Assembly: GCA_012845835.1 (NCBI GenBank)
Contig: JABAKD010000016.1
Coordinates: 14,001,020-14,065,019, forward strand
Direction of reading: 5' to 3'
Source: Undaria pinnatifida
Lineage: Eukaryota; Sar; Phaeophyceae; Laminariales; Alariaceae
Length of the DNA: 64,000 nucleotides
The position numbers and the translations under genes were made by a program. Under the pieces are notes generated by a model, which was given only the letters and a program-made list of their open reading frames with translations, was not told the DNA's origin and did no database searches. This document shows positions 23,110 to 34,814 of the stretch, one piece after another; the first letter of the stretch is position 1, and the number at the start of each line of letters is the position of its first letter.

Positions 23110-23400
23110 CCAGCCCCCCCCCCCCTCCCTCCATAACCTCCCCATTCCCCTCCGCACAAACTGTCGTTGTCTCTTTCCGCCCCCCCCGACCGACCACCCC
23201 CCTCCTCTTTCTTCCTTCCCCCACCCCCCCCCCGGTACCCTCAACCTCCATCTCTCCCCCAACTCCCAACAGTCCATTCCATACAAACTCTCGCCGAGTT
23301 ATCCTTCTCTTACCCCTCCGACTGACCCCCCCCCCCCCCTTCTTCCTCACCCCCCCATTTCCTACACTCAACCACCCCTCTACCCCTCCTCCCCCCGCAC
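23110..23400. repeat. C-rich low-complexity tract
   Basis: Long runs of C with scattered T and A; the minus strand is G-rich. It directly precedes a LINE 3' fragment. Confidence 0.85.
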
Positions 23401-23407
23401 CCTGCAT

Positions 23408-23505
23408 CTACGTTGGAGGTGCCTCTATGTGAAGTAGAAACGGTGATCCATCTTGAAATGGATGCGTAGTCAACGGTAAAATGGCTAAGGCAAGCAATAA
23501 CCGAG
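23408..23505 (+). pseudogene. LINE 3'-end fragment
   Basis: The frame reads NVGGASM, stop, SRNGDPS, stop, NGCVVNGKMAKASN, followed by a C-rich tract. It matches the C-terminal end of the LINE-like ORF at 37110-37830 (GMRGQCYGQMTEAS). Severely 5'-truncated and carrying stops. Confidence 0.65.
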
Positions 23506-25454
23506 TACCCCCTCCCCCGCTTCCTACCCCGCCCCCCACCACGCCCCCCTCGCCCCATCTCCTTTCTTGCACACAGAGGGCAATTTCGAATTAATTATTT
23601 TGGATTAGGGGGGCGGGTTCGTATGGGGGCAGGGAAACCGCGATGGAGGGAAGCAGAAAGGTATCAAAGCACCAAGCCGCCTTGGAGTAATCGATTTGAT
23701 AATAGGTAGAATCTATCTGCGCAACTGCAAACTGCCGCGACAGCCTCGAACCCTTCTCGTTTTTGTCTTGGTTGAGAGCCTGCCGCCTGTTCGTGGTGGT
23801 ATCTTTCTTGCCTGTCCCTTTCCCCTGAGGGGGGGTGGCAGCCGATACTACTGCGATGGTACAACCACTAGTGGTGTTTTGATTCTTGCTAAAACGTTTT
23901 CCCTTTTACACCTTTCCTTGTTCCTTGCCTTCTGTTTTCTGTCCCCTTGCCTTGGGGATGTCCCTGGGGGGTACGAAGGCGATGAAGGCGGCATGGCCAC
24001 CGCTGTCGTCAGCTATTATTATTGTACAGAGAAGCTACGAAGTATTCCACTAGCAGTTAAACTGTTGCATTCGGAACCCTGTTAGGGCGCTGCTGCCTCG
24101 GCGCCGGTCGGGTGGCGTGGCGTTATCTGGTTACTGGATGTCAATCTGTTCTGCTTAGTTTTCCGTTTTTTCCCCAAGGGTAAACGGAGGCGGTGAATGC
24201 CCAGATGCAGGAAGCAAGGAGACACACCTTGCGGCATGCCCTTATTCCTTCAGCGTGGTCGCGTTCGGAACCCGGTGTGGTGCTCCTGCTCTAGACGCTG
24301 GTTGGGGGCGTTGTCTGCGTTGTTGCTGGCTGTCTGTTGTTTTTTGTTTTCGCTTTCTTTGTCTTTTGACTTGTTTGGTTCCTCTCAATGCTTATTTCCT
24401 GGCTGGGTATCTCTTCCCTGCTCTCGTGCGTTGCTTGTTCCTTCTTGTGTCCTTACAAGTTGTCTCTGGTTTTGCTGGCTTTGTTGATGTTCCCGCTTTC
24501 AGATTCACTGCGTTGGCATGGCATGGCCAAACACCCCTTATTGCCATCTCTTGTTGTTCCGTAGATGGTAAAAACAGAGGGCTGGTTTGTCTCTGGGATG
24601 AGGCACTATTAAGACACTATTAAGATCCTATTAATATTGTGTGCGTGTTGGATGTCGATTCCTATGGTTCAATGTGAATAACACGCACACTCCTAAATTT
24701 TCCCCCTATTAAAACAGCGGTGATGTGACCGCATTTTCGATGCAAGATCCGTTCATGCATGCGAGGTAATAGTAGCTGACGCGTGTGGTTGCGGTAGGCA
24801 ACAGCGACTCAGGCGTCGTAACGGCAACGGTAACTCAAGCGCGGTAACCATAGTCGACACACTGAAAGCGGTAACCGACCCGGGGCAAGGTAACTAACGC
24901 GAGAGGAGGTAGCCGTTACGGAAACCGGCGCGTGGGAACGGTAACCGACGCATTCATTACTGCAAGCGGTAACCGGCGCGCGGCAGGTTGCGACGGTGTG
25001 GGTGATACTTCCACCCGTCTACATCGAGCACAACCATTGTCCGTGCTGACGCCTCAAACAGCGACCAAGGACAAGCTCTGTGGTCACAAACTGCGAGAGA
25101 CAACCTATTGCAACTACAAGATGATTTTGGCCGAACAATGCCAACCGCAACGAGCACGCCGATAGAAGACCAAATTAATCAAGCCCGCGGAGCGGTACAA
25201 CCCGTGGTACACAACCCGAAATACTAGGTTCACCTCAAACGCTCGCGAACTATATTCTCGAGTTTTCCGAAGACTTTTGCCGAGATATGTGCGCGGCCAA
25301 CACTGCTGCTCTTACGCGGGTTCAATACATGTGTTTTTTTTTAATTCCGGTTTTTGAGTCAGGTGCACTCGCGCAAGTGATGATTTTATATAACATCGGT
25401 AGTCAACACTAACGCAACTAGTTAACTGAGTTATGTAGGTGGGGCGACAAATAA

Positions 25455-25745
25455 TCCGGTCACCCCGGTGGCGTATCAGGTTAATCCTCGAGCCTGGTAC
25501 AGGTCGGTTTCGCGAGTTCGAATCCCCCCGAGTGCATACTCGTATATATTCGTGGGGACCTTTTACCGTGCACAAATCGACTTGCGGAAAGCGCGAGAGC
25601 GTGAGTTAACAACACTCGATGAAAATCGACCAGCAGTGGGATTGCTGAACTTATTCGCTATAAAAATTCAAGGCAAGAACCGGGGGGGAGAAGGGACGAC
25701 ACCTGAGACGGCTTGTACAGAATCCAGAAGCTGGAAAGTAAATTG
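25455..25745 (+). mobile_element. tRNA-derived SINE-like repeat, copy 2
   Basis: The head carries GGTGGCGTATCAGG and GCGAGTTCGAATCCCCCC (a near-ideal B box); the body is colinear with the copy at 6976 (CACAAATCGACTTGCGGAAA, GGGAGAAGGGACGACACC) and ends in a GAAAAAGAAGAAGAAAAAAC tail. Confidence 0.85.
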
Positions 25746-26045
25746 TGAAAAAGAAGAAGAAAAAACTCGTGTGTGACTCGCGTCGGCTCATTTTGTCCTG
25801 CTATTTTTTCTCTAGCTCCCTCCATTTTCGTAACTAGGATCCGAGGTGTAAGTGTCAACCCCCTTCCCCCCCCCCCCGGACTTGAGCTGCGGTGCACGCC
25901 TTCTAGTCACTAGTCACTATTATTAGTCCCCGGCTAGAAACGGGGCAAACAAAATGTTGATATAATGTGATATTTGAAGAGCTTGGGGTTCGCCTCGAGA
26001 AAACCAGCAGCCATCAGACAATCTAGCCATTAGCTCAAGAAACTG

Positions 26046-26290
26046 GTAAACTGGTACGTGCGCGAGAAAAAAAAGACAGGAATGCACACAAGATTTCTCA
26101 CCACAAGCTTCCGCTTGAGGTTGCCGTGGTAAACTGGTACGTGCGCGAGAAAAAAAAGACAGGAATGCACAAGATTTCTCACCACAAGCTTCCGCTTGAG
26201 GTTGCCGTGGTAAACTGGTACGTGCGCGAGAAAAAAAAGACAGGAATGCACAAGATTTCTCACCACAAGCTTCCGCTTGAGGTTGCCGTG
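26046..26290 (+). repeat. 81-83 bp tandem repeat, three copies
   Basis: Nearly identical units starting GTAAACTGGTACGTGCGCGA and containing GACAGGAATGCAC and CCACAAGCTTCCGCTTGAGG. Confidence 0.95.
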
Positions 26291-26621
26291 TGTGCATGTC
26301 TGCGCGGTGCGCAAGCACTACCAGTATCAGAAATGTTTCGAGATTCGACAAAAAAAGGGAACTCATGATGTGATTCATCCCCCGACAAGCTTTAAACTTA
26401 TCGTGAACGCCGCAGGCACAAGAGATGAAAAAAAAAGACCGATACATTTTCACGTAAAACGTGGGTTAATTTTTTTAGCATTGTCCGCTAAACGATGATA
26501 TCATTTTTAGCACTATCTATAAAACAAAACGGACACGCTTGCCATTGCCTCTAGTCATGCTCTATCGCTCTTCTAATACATCTACTGCTTGCTGGTCGGC
26601 GGGCACCAAAACATTTGAGTC

Positions 26622-26745
26622 TTGCCATCTACGCATAGAAAGAAGAACCACGCCATCTACGCATAGAAAGAACAACCACGCTTTAACGCATAGAAAGAAG
26701 AACCACGCTTCAACGCATAGAAAGAAGAACCACGCTTTAAACACC
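26622..26745 (+). repeat. 27-28 bp tandem repeat, four copies
   Basis: Units of ACGCATAGAAAGAAGAACCA followed by CGCTTTA or a variant. Confidence 0.9.
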
Positions 26746-27020
26746 CATATCCTGGGCGCCAGCCAAGCCAAAAAGTCACAACAGACGCAACCGCGTCTCC
26801 TTGGTGGCTTTTATATTCGCCGATGCGTCTCGTCTAGTAACCCTGCCGATTTAAAAGACAAAACACAGGCTTAAGGAACAAAAACGAATAAAAGGCCCTC
26901 CATAAACCCCGCCCGGACGTAGTTGTTCGCATCTTGCATCGCCCTCGCAACGGCATGATTTACAAGCTTGTAATGAGCTAAGCTGCCGGGTCAATCCGGT
27001 ATCAGGTCAGCTCAAAATAT

Positions 27021-30000
27021 TTAAAGGGTGATAGAGCGCTTGAAGGAGATGGCAGAGGAGCCGGAGCTGGTGAGGGGCACGTTGCCCTTCACCACCCACG
27101 CGCCCTCCAGGTACTCCCAGTCGACGTTCTCGCGCTGGGCGGTCACCTTCACGGCCCGGTCATCCCCCAAGCTGCGGTTAAGGCGCAACGCGATGTCCCC
27201 GGTCTTCAGGTCCACCTTGGGCGAGATCACGTTGTCGTCGTCCAGCCGGTGGCACACCTCGAGGATAGCGGACTCGCCAGCGTGGTCCACCGTCAGCTCG
27301 GCCGAGGTGGTGTCCCCGTCGAGCTCCGCCGCGACCACCACCTCTCCTGTCTTGCCCTGAACGTCCACCGTGGGCTGCACGATCACCTTGCGGCCGTTAA
27401 GGTCTAGGTGCTTGGTGATGCGGAGCGGGCCCATGGTGCTGTCAGCGGTGTCGAAGTCGACCGCCACGGAGTCTTCGCCCTTGTTGACGCGGCAGTCGAT
27501 GACGGCGTTCTTGGACTCGACGTCGATGTCGGCGCGTACGTGTGCCGTCATGTCGTCGCCGCAGTCCTGGGTAGTGCCGACCCAAAGCGTCGTGGGAAGG
27601 CCACGGCACCTGTGGTTGGGGGGGGGAGGAGGGGTGAAAAAGGGCGGAGGGATAACATCAGTTATCAGTGCAGTTAATAAATTAAATGGAACAACCAGGA
27701 TACTAGCGTTGTGGGGATAACACCAGGATCAGTGCAGTTAATACATTGAATGAACCACCAGGCGTAGCGTTGTGGTCTCGAAATGCGACCAGTGGGGGGG
27801 TCTCGAAATGCGACCAGTGGGGGGGGGGGGGGGGGGGGGGGCATGAAACGAGGGGAACGGGTAGCGACACAAATCTGGTGGTCTAGTGGTTACTTTGAAC
27901 ACTACCAAGGTTGGAGTCAAGGGTTCAATATCGGTATACCATGTAGGTTTTTTATTTTTCATTTTTTGTAGACACCGAATGCCAAGATCCGCTTTACAAG
28001 TGGACAAGCACAATTCGCGCGAATCGACGAGGAAAAATGCGTTATTATTCTCGCGAAAAAGAGAAGGCGTGTTACGTACGTCGCAGTGGGGACGGGGGAG
28101 ACGAGCCTGCTTTGTGACCCCGGGTCTGAGTTATGTCTAGGAAGGGGGAAAAATAAAAAGTGCCGAGATAATCGAACGTACGACACACTTTTGACACCGA
28201 TTTCATGAAGTTATTCTTGCAAAGATGAGTATCGACCCTACATTCATTTCATCTATTATCTTGCGGCTCCGGTGAACTTGCGCGTGCGTGCCAGGCTATT
28301 CGGATTTGAACGTAAAAACACAACCAGAAACGCACAGCTTTTGCCTTCAGAAACCCTAGGTATTTCAAACAGCAGCGCACAGACACCACTACAACATACG
28401 ACAAACTCGGGGTACAGCACGCTAAACGAAGCAGAAACGCCGCATGGAGCCTGGCACCACCGTGACCCTTGAGATTGTGACCAATAGAATAAGCCCTGTC
28501 CATGGGTTTCAGGGATATTTTCCACCCGTCATGAGCGAAGGCCTCTTGCCTGCTGGCGTCCAGCCGTTGTGCGATTTAAACGGCAGCAGCAGCAGCAGCA
28601 GCAGCAGCAGTCCACCGCCGATGCAGACGGGCTTGATAGTTGTAGACGGCTCCTCGCCTGCCGTATCCCAAGCCGTCGGCAGGCGAGGAGCCGGTCTACA
28701 ACTATATAGCCTGTCTGCATCGGCGGTGGACTGCTGCTGCTGCTGCCGTTTAAATCGCTTGACGGCTGGACGCCAGCAGGCAAGAGGCCTTCGCTCATTA
28801 CGGGTGGAAAATATCCCTGAAACCCATGGACAGGGCTCACTCTATTGGTCACAATCTCAGGGGTCAAGGTGGTGCCAGGTTCCATGCAGCGTTTCTGCTT
28901 CGTTTGGCTGCTGTACACCGAGTTTGTCGTATGCTGCAGTGGTGTCTGTGCTGTGTTTGCTGTGTGCTGCTGTTTGAAATACCTGGGGTTTACAAGGCAA
29001 AAGCTGTGCGTTTCTGGTTCTGTTTTTACATATCCGATTAGCCGGGCACGTACGTGCAAGTTCACCGGAGCCGCAAGATAGTAGATGGAATGACCAAAAA
29101 CAAAGAAAGAAGGTACGACACCCTTTGACACCTATTTTATGAAGTCATTCTAACAACGCAGCTGTTATAAAAATAAAGTTCGACGAATGTAGGGTCGATA
29201 CTCATCTTTGCAAGCTGCGTCCTACACACCTATGATATTACTGATACTATGACTTGCACTGGCGAGTAAGAAGTTGTGAAGATACTGCTTTACCTCACAG
29301 CTAGTAGTGTGCCGGCGAAGTTTACACTCACAACTGATACGAGTACTGGTACTACGCAACACCCACCCCGCCTTGCCCCACGTACACATCCTGCGGGCCC
29401 GCATTGATTCTTTTCACATCTGCGCGCCCACCCACCCTGCCCACGTTTTCGGGGGTATCGATTTAGCGTGCAATTGTTTTTCTAGAGTACCTCGTACAAA
29501 GCAAGATACCTGGTACAACCAGAACGGTGGTAGGCGTAAAAAACAGCTTTTTGAGACAAATTACAAGTACCAAAAACGTCTTTCGAGGAAAAACTGAACA
29601 ACACAACAACCGGACCATCGGGAGCAACCTCCCAACAACCAGACAGGCAGGGACACCGGGCAACATCGCGCGCTGCTGCTGCACTAAACTGGCATTGACC
29701 TTACGTCTCCAGCATTTCAGCATCCTACACCAGACTGCACTTTTTTGAAAAGCCGTCGTGATGCAGGGATGACAACATGGGAGGTATTCCAACCATCGGA
29801 ATGCCAAAACCTTTTGAACCTCCTCCGATTTTTTTTTTGCTTAGTAGCGACGCATGATACGATAACACCGCTTGCACTTCCTATCGCGCATTCTGACAAG
29901 CTGCACACGACGCAGCAGCAGTACGCACTGCTGCCACAGACCGAACAACACCAGACAGATCCTTTTCTGTGCGACATGTTAATGTGGCATATTATGGAAA

Positions 30001-31774
30001 CGCAATAATGCAATTGCAAATATGTTTCATATAACGCGGGCACGACTATTCGACTCGTCGAGGGGTCGCGAATGAACGGCTTTTTGTAGATTTTGCGCGA
30101 CAAGGCAAGCGGCGCTCAACCCTTGGCAAAAGCAGTGGACACTTACTCGTTGAACTTGTAGACCACACCGCAGTCCACGTTGTCCAACACTTCCCGCTGG
30201 AACTTGCCCTCGAGATTCAACGAACCTACAAAACGCAAACAGCAGGATACCACAGGCACACAGCGCAAGGGCAAGCCAGGACGATGTACCGAGTAAAAAA
30301 ACCTTCCGCCCAATGCTGTGTTCATCGATATGATATGAACAGATTGCGCTCGTACCTGTTGAGGTTGAAATATTTCTGTTTTATTGCGAAGACAGACTCG
30401 TGTGCATACATTCAGCAGTAGTACGGGTAGTGGTCAAGCTAACAGGGATATGCAAACACGGGTGTGCTTCAATCGCAACAGCATATGCCAAAGGGATGTG
30501 CTCATCCCGTACGTACGTGCACTCACGTGCGATGGCAGCACGTGCCTGCTGCACTGCTGCTGTTTCGAGATGAAAGAGCAGAAAATACAAGATCTGTCGC
30601 ATGACATATACGACGTTTTGAACGATGATATTGAACCGAGATCGTCGTGTACGCATCAAAACATGGATACGGGTCTATGACCCAACCAAAGCGGCACCAT
30701 ATCGTTCCGACAACATGCACGACGTGGTATGATCGCTCTTCAAGCACAGCAACCATCACGGACAAGCTACACCACGGCAGGACGCCGCAAGACATCATGC
30801 GCACAGCAGTGACGCGAACAGCGAATGGGAACATGCGCAAGCATGCAAGGAAAAACAAAGCATGCACCAAATGAACATGCGCGCTGTTGTGCAACCAAGA
30901 AAAAGGGCAGCTGTCATTTAAACTATGCAACACGACGCATGTCGAAGAATCTACACATCGCAAACCTAACGCAAGGGCAGCGAACATCGCAGCTAGATAG
31001 CTCTTGGCATGGCGGATGTTGAGACTGAAGCACGCGCGAGCAAGCACGTTGTTTTTGGCTTGCTTGCGCTTGCTCATCCATGAACCTCCCTGACTGCACA
31101 GCACGTACGACCAGCGAGTGTCTTTCGAAATACGGAACGAAAATGAAATCCGCTGCCACGGCCCGTTCTACTCCCAAAACTCTTCGAAGAGTTGCAGTGT
31201 GTGCGCTGGTGTTTCATAGCTCGGGTGCACGGCACTAAAATCTGTTGTGCATGGCGCATTGCCAGACGCAGCCAACACAAGCCAAGGGGAAAGGTGGTAC
31301 ACAGCAGTGCTGCTGAATGAAGAGCGTGGAGCAACGATAGAGACACGATCGGGCGGGACCTTTACCTACAGCAGTAGGTTATGCCGCAACGTGCCTATTC
31401 ATGTACCAGGTATTTGCAACGAGCTAACATGTTCGTGCCGCAACTATGAAAATACGACACACCAAGAACAACAGCAGCGCACGAGCAACGCAACACAACC
31501 ACAACGCTCTTGCATTGTAATGCCCAGGCGAGACCAAGCACGTGGCACGAATCACCTCCTTCTCACCTACACCATCGGAGAGAGAGTGGTCCGAGACATC
31601 GATGGTGAAGGTGGGTCCCTCCCCGTTGAGCGCATCTCTGCAGCGTGCCGAGAACTTGTCGGCCTCGTCCTTGATGCTGCTGAAGCTAAGCTTGAACGCA
31701 TCAGCATCATTCGCGACATGCTTCGCCGATGCGCCGGCCGCGAACAGAGCTACAAAGAATGCGAAGGACTTCAT
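27021..31774 (-). CDS. Secreted or membrane-targeted beta-strand-rich protein, 291 aa, complete in 3 exons
   Basis: The exons are 31774-31567, 30225-30147 and 27609-27021. All junctions are GT..AG, with a strong pyrimidine tract before exon 3, and the phases agree (GTA G|GT; AAC GA|G TGC). The protein starts MKSFAFFVALFAAGASA, a clear signal peptide probably cut after ASA. It continues with a short charged region (KDEADKFSARC) and then about 220 residues of alternating strands and turns, for example VIVQPTVDVQGKTGEVVVAA and ISPKVDLKTGDIALRLNRSL, ending ISFKRSITL-stop. The layout resembles uncharacterised diatom and other stramenopile proteins that end in an SPxxxLKTGD...V-W...V-FxR pattern; this is from memory. 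Function is unknown; a beta-barrel or beta-sandwich in the secretory route or plastid envelope is a guess. Cysteines are spread through all exons. Intron 2 carries a 1-kb near-palindrome. Confidence 0.9.
27655..27841. repeat. Two local tandem duplications ending in a long poly-G tract
   Basis: ATCAGTGCAGTTAATA-led units of about 60 bp are repeated twice, then TCTCGAAATGCGACCAGTGG is repeated twice, the second copy running into more than 20 G. It lies in intron 2 of the secreted protein gene. Confidence 0.85.
27868..27942 (+). repeat. tRNA-like segment followed by T runs
   Basis: TGGTGGTCTAGTGGTTA is A-box-like and CAAGGGTTCAATATC B-box-like, followed by TTTTTT runs that could end pol III transcription. 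No acceptor stem is apparent; a tRNA relic or SINE head. Confidence 0.4.
28217..29218. mobile_element. 1-kb foldback (near-palindrome) with arms over 400 bp
   Basis: The left arm (28217-28663) and right arm (28677-29092, resuming 29185-29218) are inverted copies around a 13-base loop. The innermost pair is GGCTCCTCGCCTGCCG / CGGCAGGCGAGGAGCC. The outer edges are GCAAAGATGAGTATCGACCC and its inverse. In each arm the outward-in reading frame begins MEPGTT and contains EIVTNR, SPVHGFQGYFPPVMSEGLLP and a CAG/CTG (Ser) run. Both flanks also carry a direct repeat starting GTACGACAC (28177 and 29113). The element lies in intron 2 of the secreted protein gene, so its transcript would fold into a long hairpin. 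Confidence 0.85.
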
Positions 31775-33429
31775 TTTGGGTTGGGGTGGTGTTGTTGCTA
31801 AAAGCAAAAGGAAGTTGGTAGGTTGTCAGCTTGGAGTGACTGAGTGTGCTACGTGAGCGCGCCCACAACAGCACCAGCAGCTGGAAAAAAGAAGCACCTG
31901 GCCTTGCCTTGCTTGAACCGGATTGGCGTTCGCGGCTACTAAAAAAGATCTATAATTTGTACTTGCAGTCGGGGTCCTCCCACCTCAAGTTGAATTAATT
32001 CAAATTAAATTTGAATGGTGAGTATGGAGCCGTCAACGGTTTTTGGAATGTTTCTATTGGTTAAACATATTGACGCGGGGTATTAATAACCAATCAATGA
32101 ATGTGTGCGGAGCCATATCCTGTGCTTGAGATCCCGATCCCGCCGCGTTAAGAGGTGGAATGGTCAATGATCGAGCAGACAGCAGAGTAGCAGCAGTGCA
32201 GCACTGCAGGCAACAGCAGTGCAGCAGCATAGCAGTAGCAGCATGTACATCTTGATTGCTCGAAACTTTTCCATATTCCTGGCAGCGATCTCGAGCGCAG
32301 CTGCAAACGTGTCTCGCTTTTGATCGAAGTTCGAACAGCGAAGTTGATCGTTTGTTCTTTTACGAGCAACAGGTCTACTACTGGAGTGTAGTGGGCCCGG
32401 TAGGTTTTCGTGCAAAAGACAACGGGCAGTGGCCAATCGAAGACCGCATCGCGCTTGTCAGCATGGCAGGGGAGCAACCCCGAGGAGGACATTACCAGCG
32501 AAAGGCAGGAGGGCAGAATCACCCCTCGGCACGCATCGTCGGATACTTGTGCCCACAGCAGCCGTGCAGTGCAGCAGGCAGAAACAATAATTAATTGCGG
32601 TGTAAAAATGCACGTGCAGCAACAGATGCATTTGCGCCGCAACAACAGCAGTTGCTGCTCTGTGTCCACACCGCACACCTGTAATTGGCGAACACGTATA
32701 ACCGGCGGGCGCGCTCTACAGATGGTCGCATGCCTCGTGGGGAGATTGGCAGGGAAGAATGAGTGAACGGTTCCTGACACCCCCCCGTGTGCATCTATCT
32801 ACGTGCGCATCTACATAATATATTGGAGACAGCACGAAGTCCGGCTAAAACGACGCAAAGGGGCGAGGGGGACGGGCGAAGGGGGGGCGGGGATTGAAGG
32901 TGACGCGAGCGAGCGATGTGAGTAGCTATGGGCTATGATATGCCGGTAAGAAGGGTAGGGTAAATTGCCGTTTATGGGCCTATCTATAGTCTAGATGAGG
33001 AAGCACGAGAAGCCTTTTTATCACGGCCGAAAGAACTTGCTGGCGCGCTTGGCTCAAGGCAGCAGCAAGGAAGCAGCGAGCATAAGCGTGAGCAGGACGC
33101 AGGACGGGGGAATGGGATGCAGTCTTTTTCTCGACACGTGCTATGGGCTATTAATAGGTGAGGAGGCCAACTCTTGTCATGAACTGATTACTGATTACGA
33201 GAATCGAAAATAGAGGTTATTTCAACTTCGCAGGCGTGTTTGACCTGGCGAACGGGAAAATCGGGCCTGTGGGAGATGGCACATATAGCGGGAATCAAAC
33301 ACCGCTCGTAGCATTAACGTAAAAACATTAGTCTATCACGTCAAATGATTTTTCCTCCCATCCACCAACCGGTAATTATCTTTGAAATATTGGGCGTCTG
33401 CATTTAGCACGCAGGTAAGTATGTTGCTC
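31775..33429. other. Upstream region of the secreted protein gene; no other gene supported
   Basis: This holds the presumed promoter side of the minus-strand gene starting at 31774; no TATA-like element could be fixed. CAG/CTG-rich stretches at about 32170-32250 and 32620-32660 create long open frames (for example 32148-32780, minus) that look like repeat artefacts. Confidence 0.5.
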
Positions 33430-33560
33430 GCATCCACTCCCCCCCCCCCCCGACGCAAGACACACCCCTCCCCCGCCGCCCCACAAAAAATTACCCCCCC
33501 CCCCCCGATGGATGGATGCGATCCTACCAGACTCCCACCTTGACACTAAGGAGGATTGCA
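33430..33560 (+). repeat. C tracts plus a 50-bp LINE fragment
   Basis: Two runs of 14 C, then GATGGATGGATGCGATCCTA, whose frame MDAILPDSHLDT matches MDAILTDSYLDAG of the LINE at 34985. The fragment ends within about 50 bases. Confidence 0.6.
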
Positions 33561-33674
33561 GAAACGGATAAAGCACTAGTCTAGAGTACACTAGAAAATG
33601 GAGAGTGACAGCGAACGTGAAAAAATCCGCATTAGTTTCATGTAACGAAGATAAGGCCATTTCTTAAACAGTTG

Positions 33675-33935
33675 GATTTGTCAGTCGAAAACGGCCTTTT
33701 TCGACTGAAGTCCAAATCGAGCTTTCTCACACAGTCGAAAAAGGGCTTTTTCGACTGAAGTCCAAATCGAGCTTTCTTATACAGTCGAAAAAGCGCTTTT
33801 TCGACTCAACTTTTTTCGACTGAGTTTCTCGACTGGTGGATCCAGTCGAAAAACTCGACTTTTTCGAGTGGATCCTTCAGTCGAAAAAGAGTTTTTCGAC
33901 TGGATCCGCCAGTCGAAAAACTCAGTCGGAAAAGT
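33675..33935. repeat. Cluster of AGTCGAAAAA / TTTTTCGACT hairpins
   Basis: At least six AGTCGAAAA(A)...TTTTTCGACT inverted pairs in 260 bp, partly as a direct repeat (GACTGAAGTCCAAATCGAGC twice), partly with GGATCC in the spacers. The same motif flanks the LINE start at 34752-34790. Confidence 0.8.
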
Positions 33936-34814
33936 TTTTCACGTGTGTGTGTGTGTTTTTTTTAATATATATCCTCCGGCGGATGGGGAAAAATAGACTA
34001 AAGCTTTAGCTCACCACACTTCCACGTATTTTCATACGCGTCGTGTGTCGATTTAACTCAGTTGCTTTCGCAGCCCAACGCCAGCTGGCGCACCCTTCGG
34101 ATCCCGTTGTAGGTATAGCGTGAGCTATCCCTATCAGTGGTCTTCGTAACAACCCCGACAGCGCAAGCTATAGTTGTATACGGATGCGTGTGTATGCCGA
34201 CCCGGCCTGTCCCCTGACCTGTCCCCTGAGTTCACGTGTTTTTTGAACCGATCGCATAGTTCATCCCACCAACAAACACATAGCCACACGGCCACACGGC
34301 CACACACCCATAGCAGGTACCACACTGCAGTATCATACAAGGCGTTGAGGCTGGCGTGGCTATCACTGCTGTTGCTTCTCGCAGCAACTCAGCGTGGCGC
34401 ATTCGTAGTTCCGCTCGCCAGCAGCGTGTATCACACGACGGCAGCAGCGCGCGGTATGTCCCATGCTGCCAACAACGACTGCGCCTGCTGTAGCCTTGGC
34501 GGCTCTCGGCTGAGTGCAAACTTCACGAACGTACGAAGCTTTGGCGGCTTTTGGCTAAGCCCAAAGCCACCAACTCGCTAGGACGAGGGTTCGTCGAGCC
34601 GTTGCTCGTGGAGAAAGCGCGTAGCACAGAGCTGCCAACCGATTTCGACTTCTGTACAGCAGTACTCCCTCACACCAACGGCCTCTAGGAAGAGCACAAA
34701 AACTATAAAATCGACTCGACTGACAATAAGAAGAAGGACCACAAGATTCCAGTCGAAAAAAAGGCCAGCCGAAAAGGGCCGTTTTCGACTGACGGAATCC
34801 GACCGTATAAGAAA

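Larger units (their letters stand above)
22886..27020. other. Repeat-rich region without a supported gene
   Basis: Contents: C-rich low-complexity sequence (23110-23400), a LINE 3' fragment, a degenerate GCGGTAACCGACGCG-type repeat (24770-24990), a SINE-like copy and two minisatellites. Open frames at 23.7-24.6 kb are leucine/cysteine-rich with no splice evidence. Confidence 0.6.

Noticed and set aside
23006-23437. Proline-rich 143-codon frame
   Set aside because: Encoded by a C-homopolymer region; low complexity only.
26046-26290. Possible CRISPR-like array
   Set aside because: Three 81-bp units abut with no variable spacers, in eukaryotic DNA: a plain tandem repeat.
28529-29131. 200-codon minus-strand frame, and 177-codon plus-strand frame 28444-28977
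   Set aside because: Both run through the foldback loop and read one arm sense and the other antisense. Only the shared MEPGTT part might be meaningful, so they are reported as part of the foldback.
32148-32780. 210-codon open frame on the minus strand
   Set aside because: Its content follows CAG/CTG-rich repeats (leucine and cysteine runs), with no domain, splice partner or start context.
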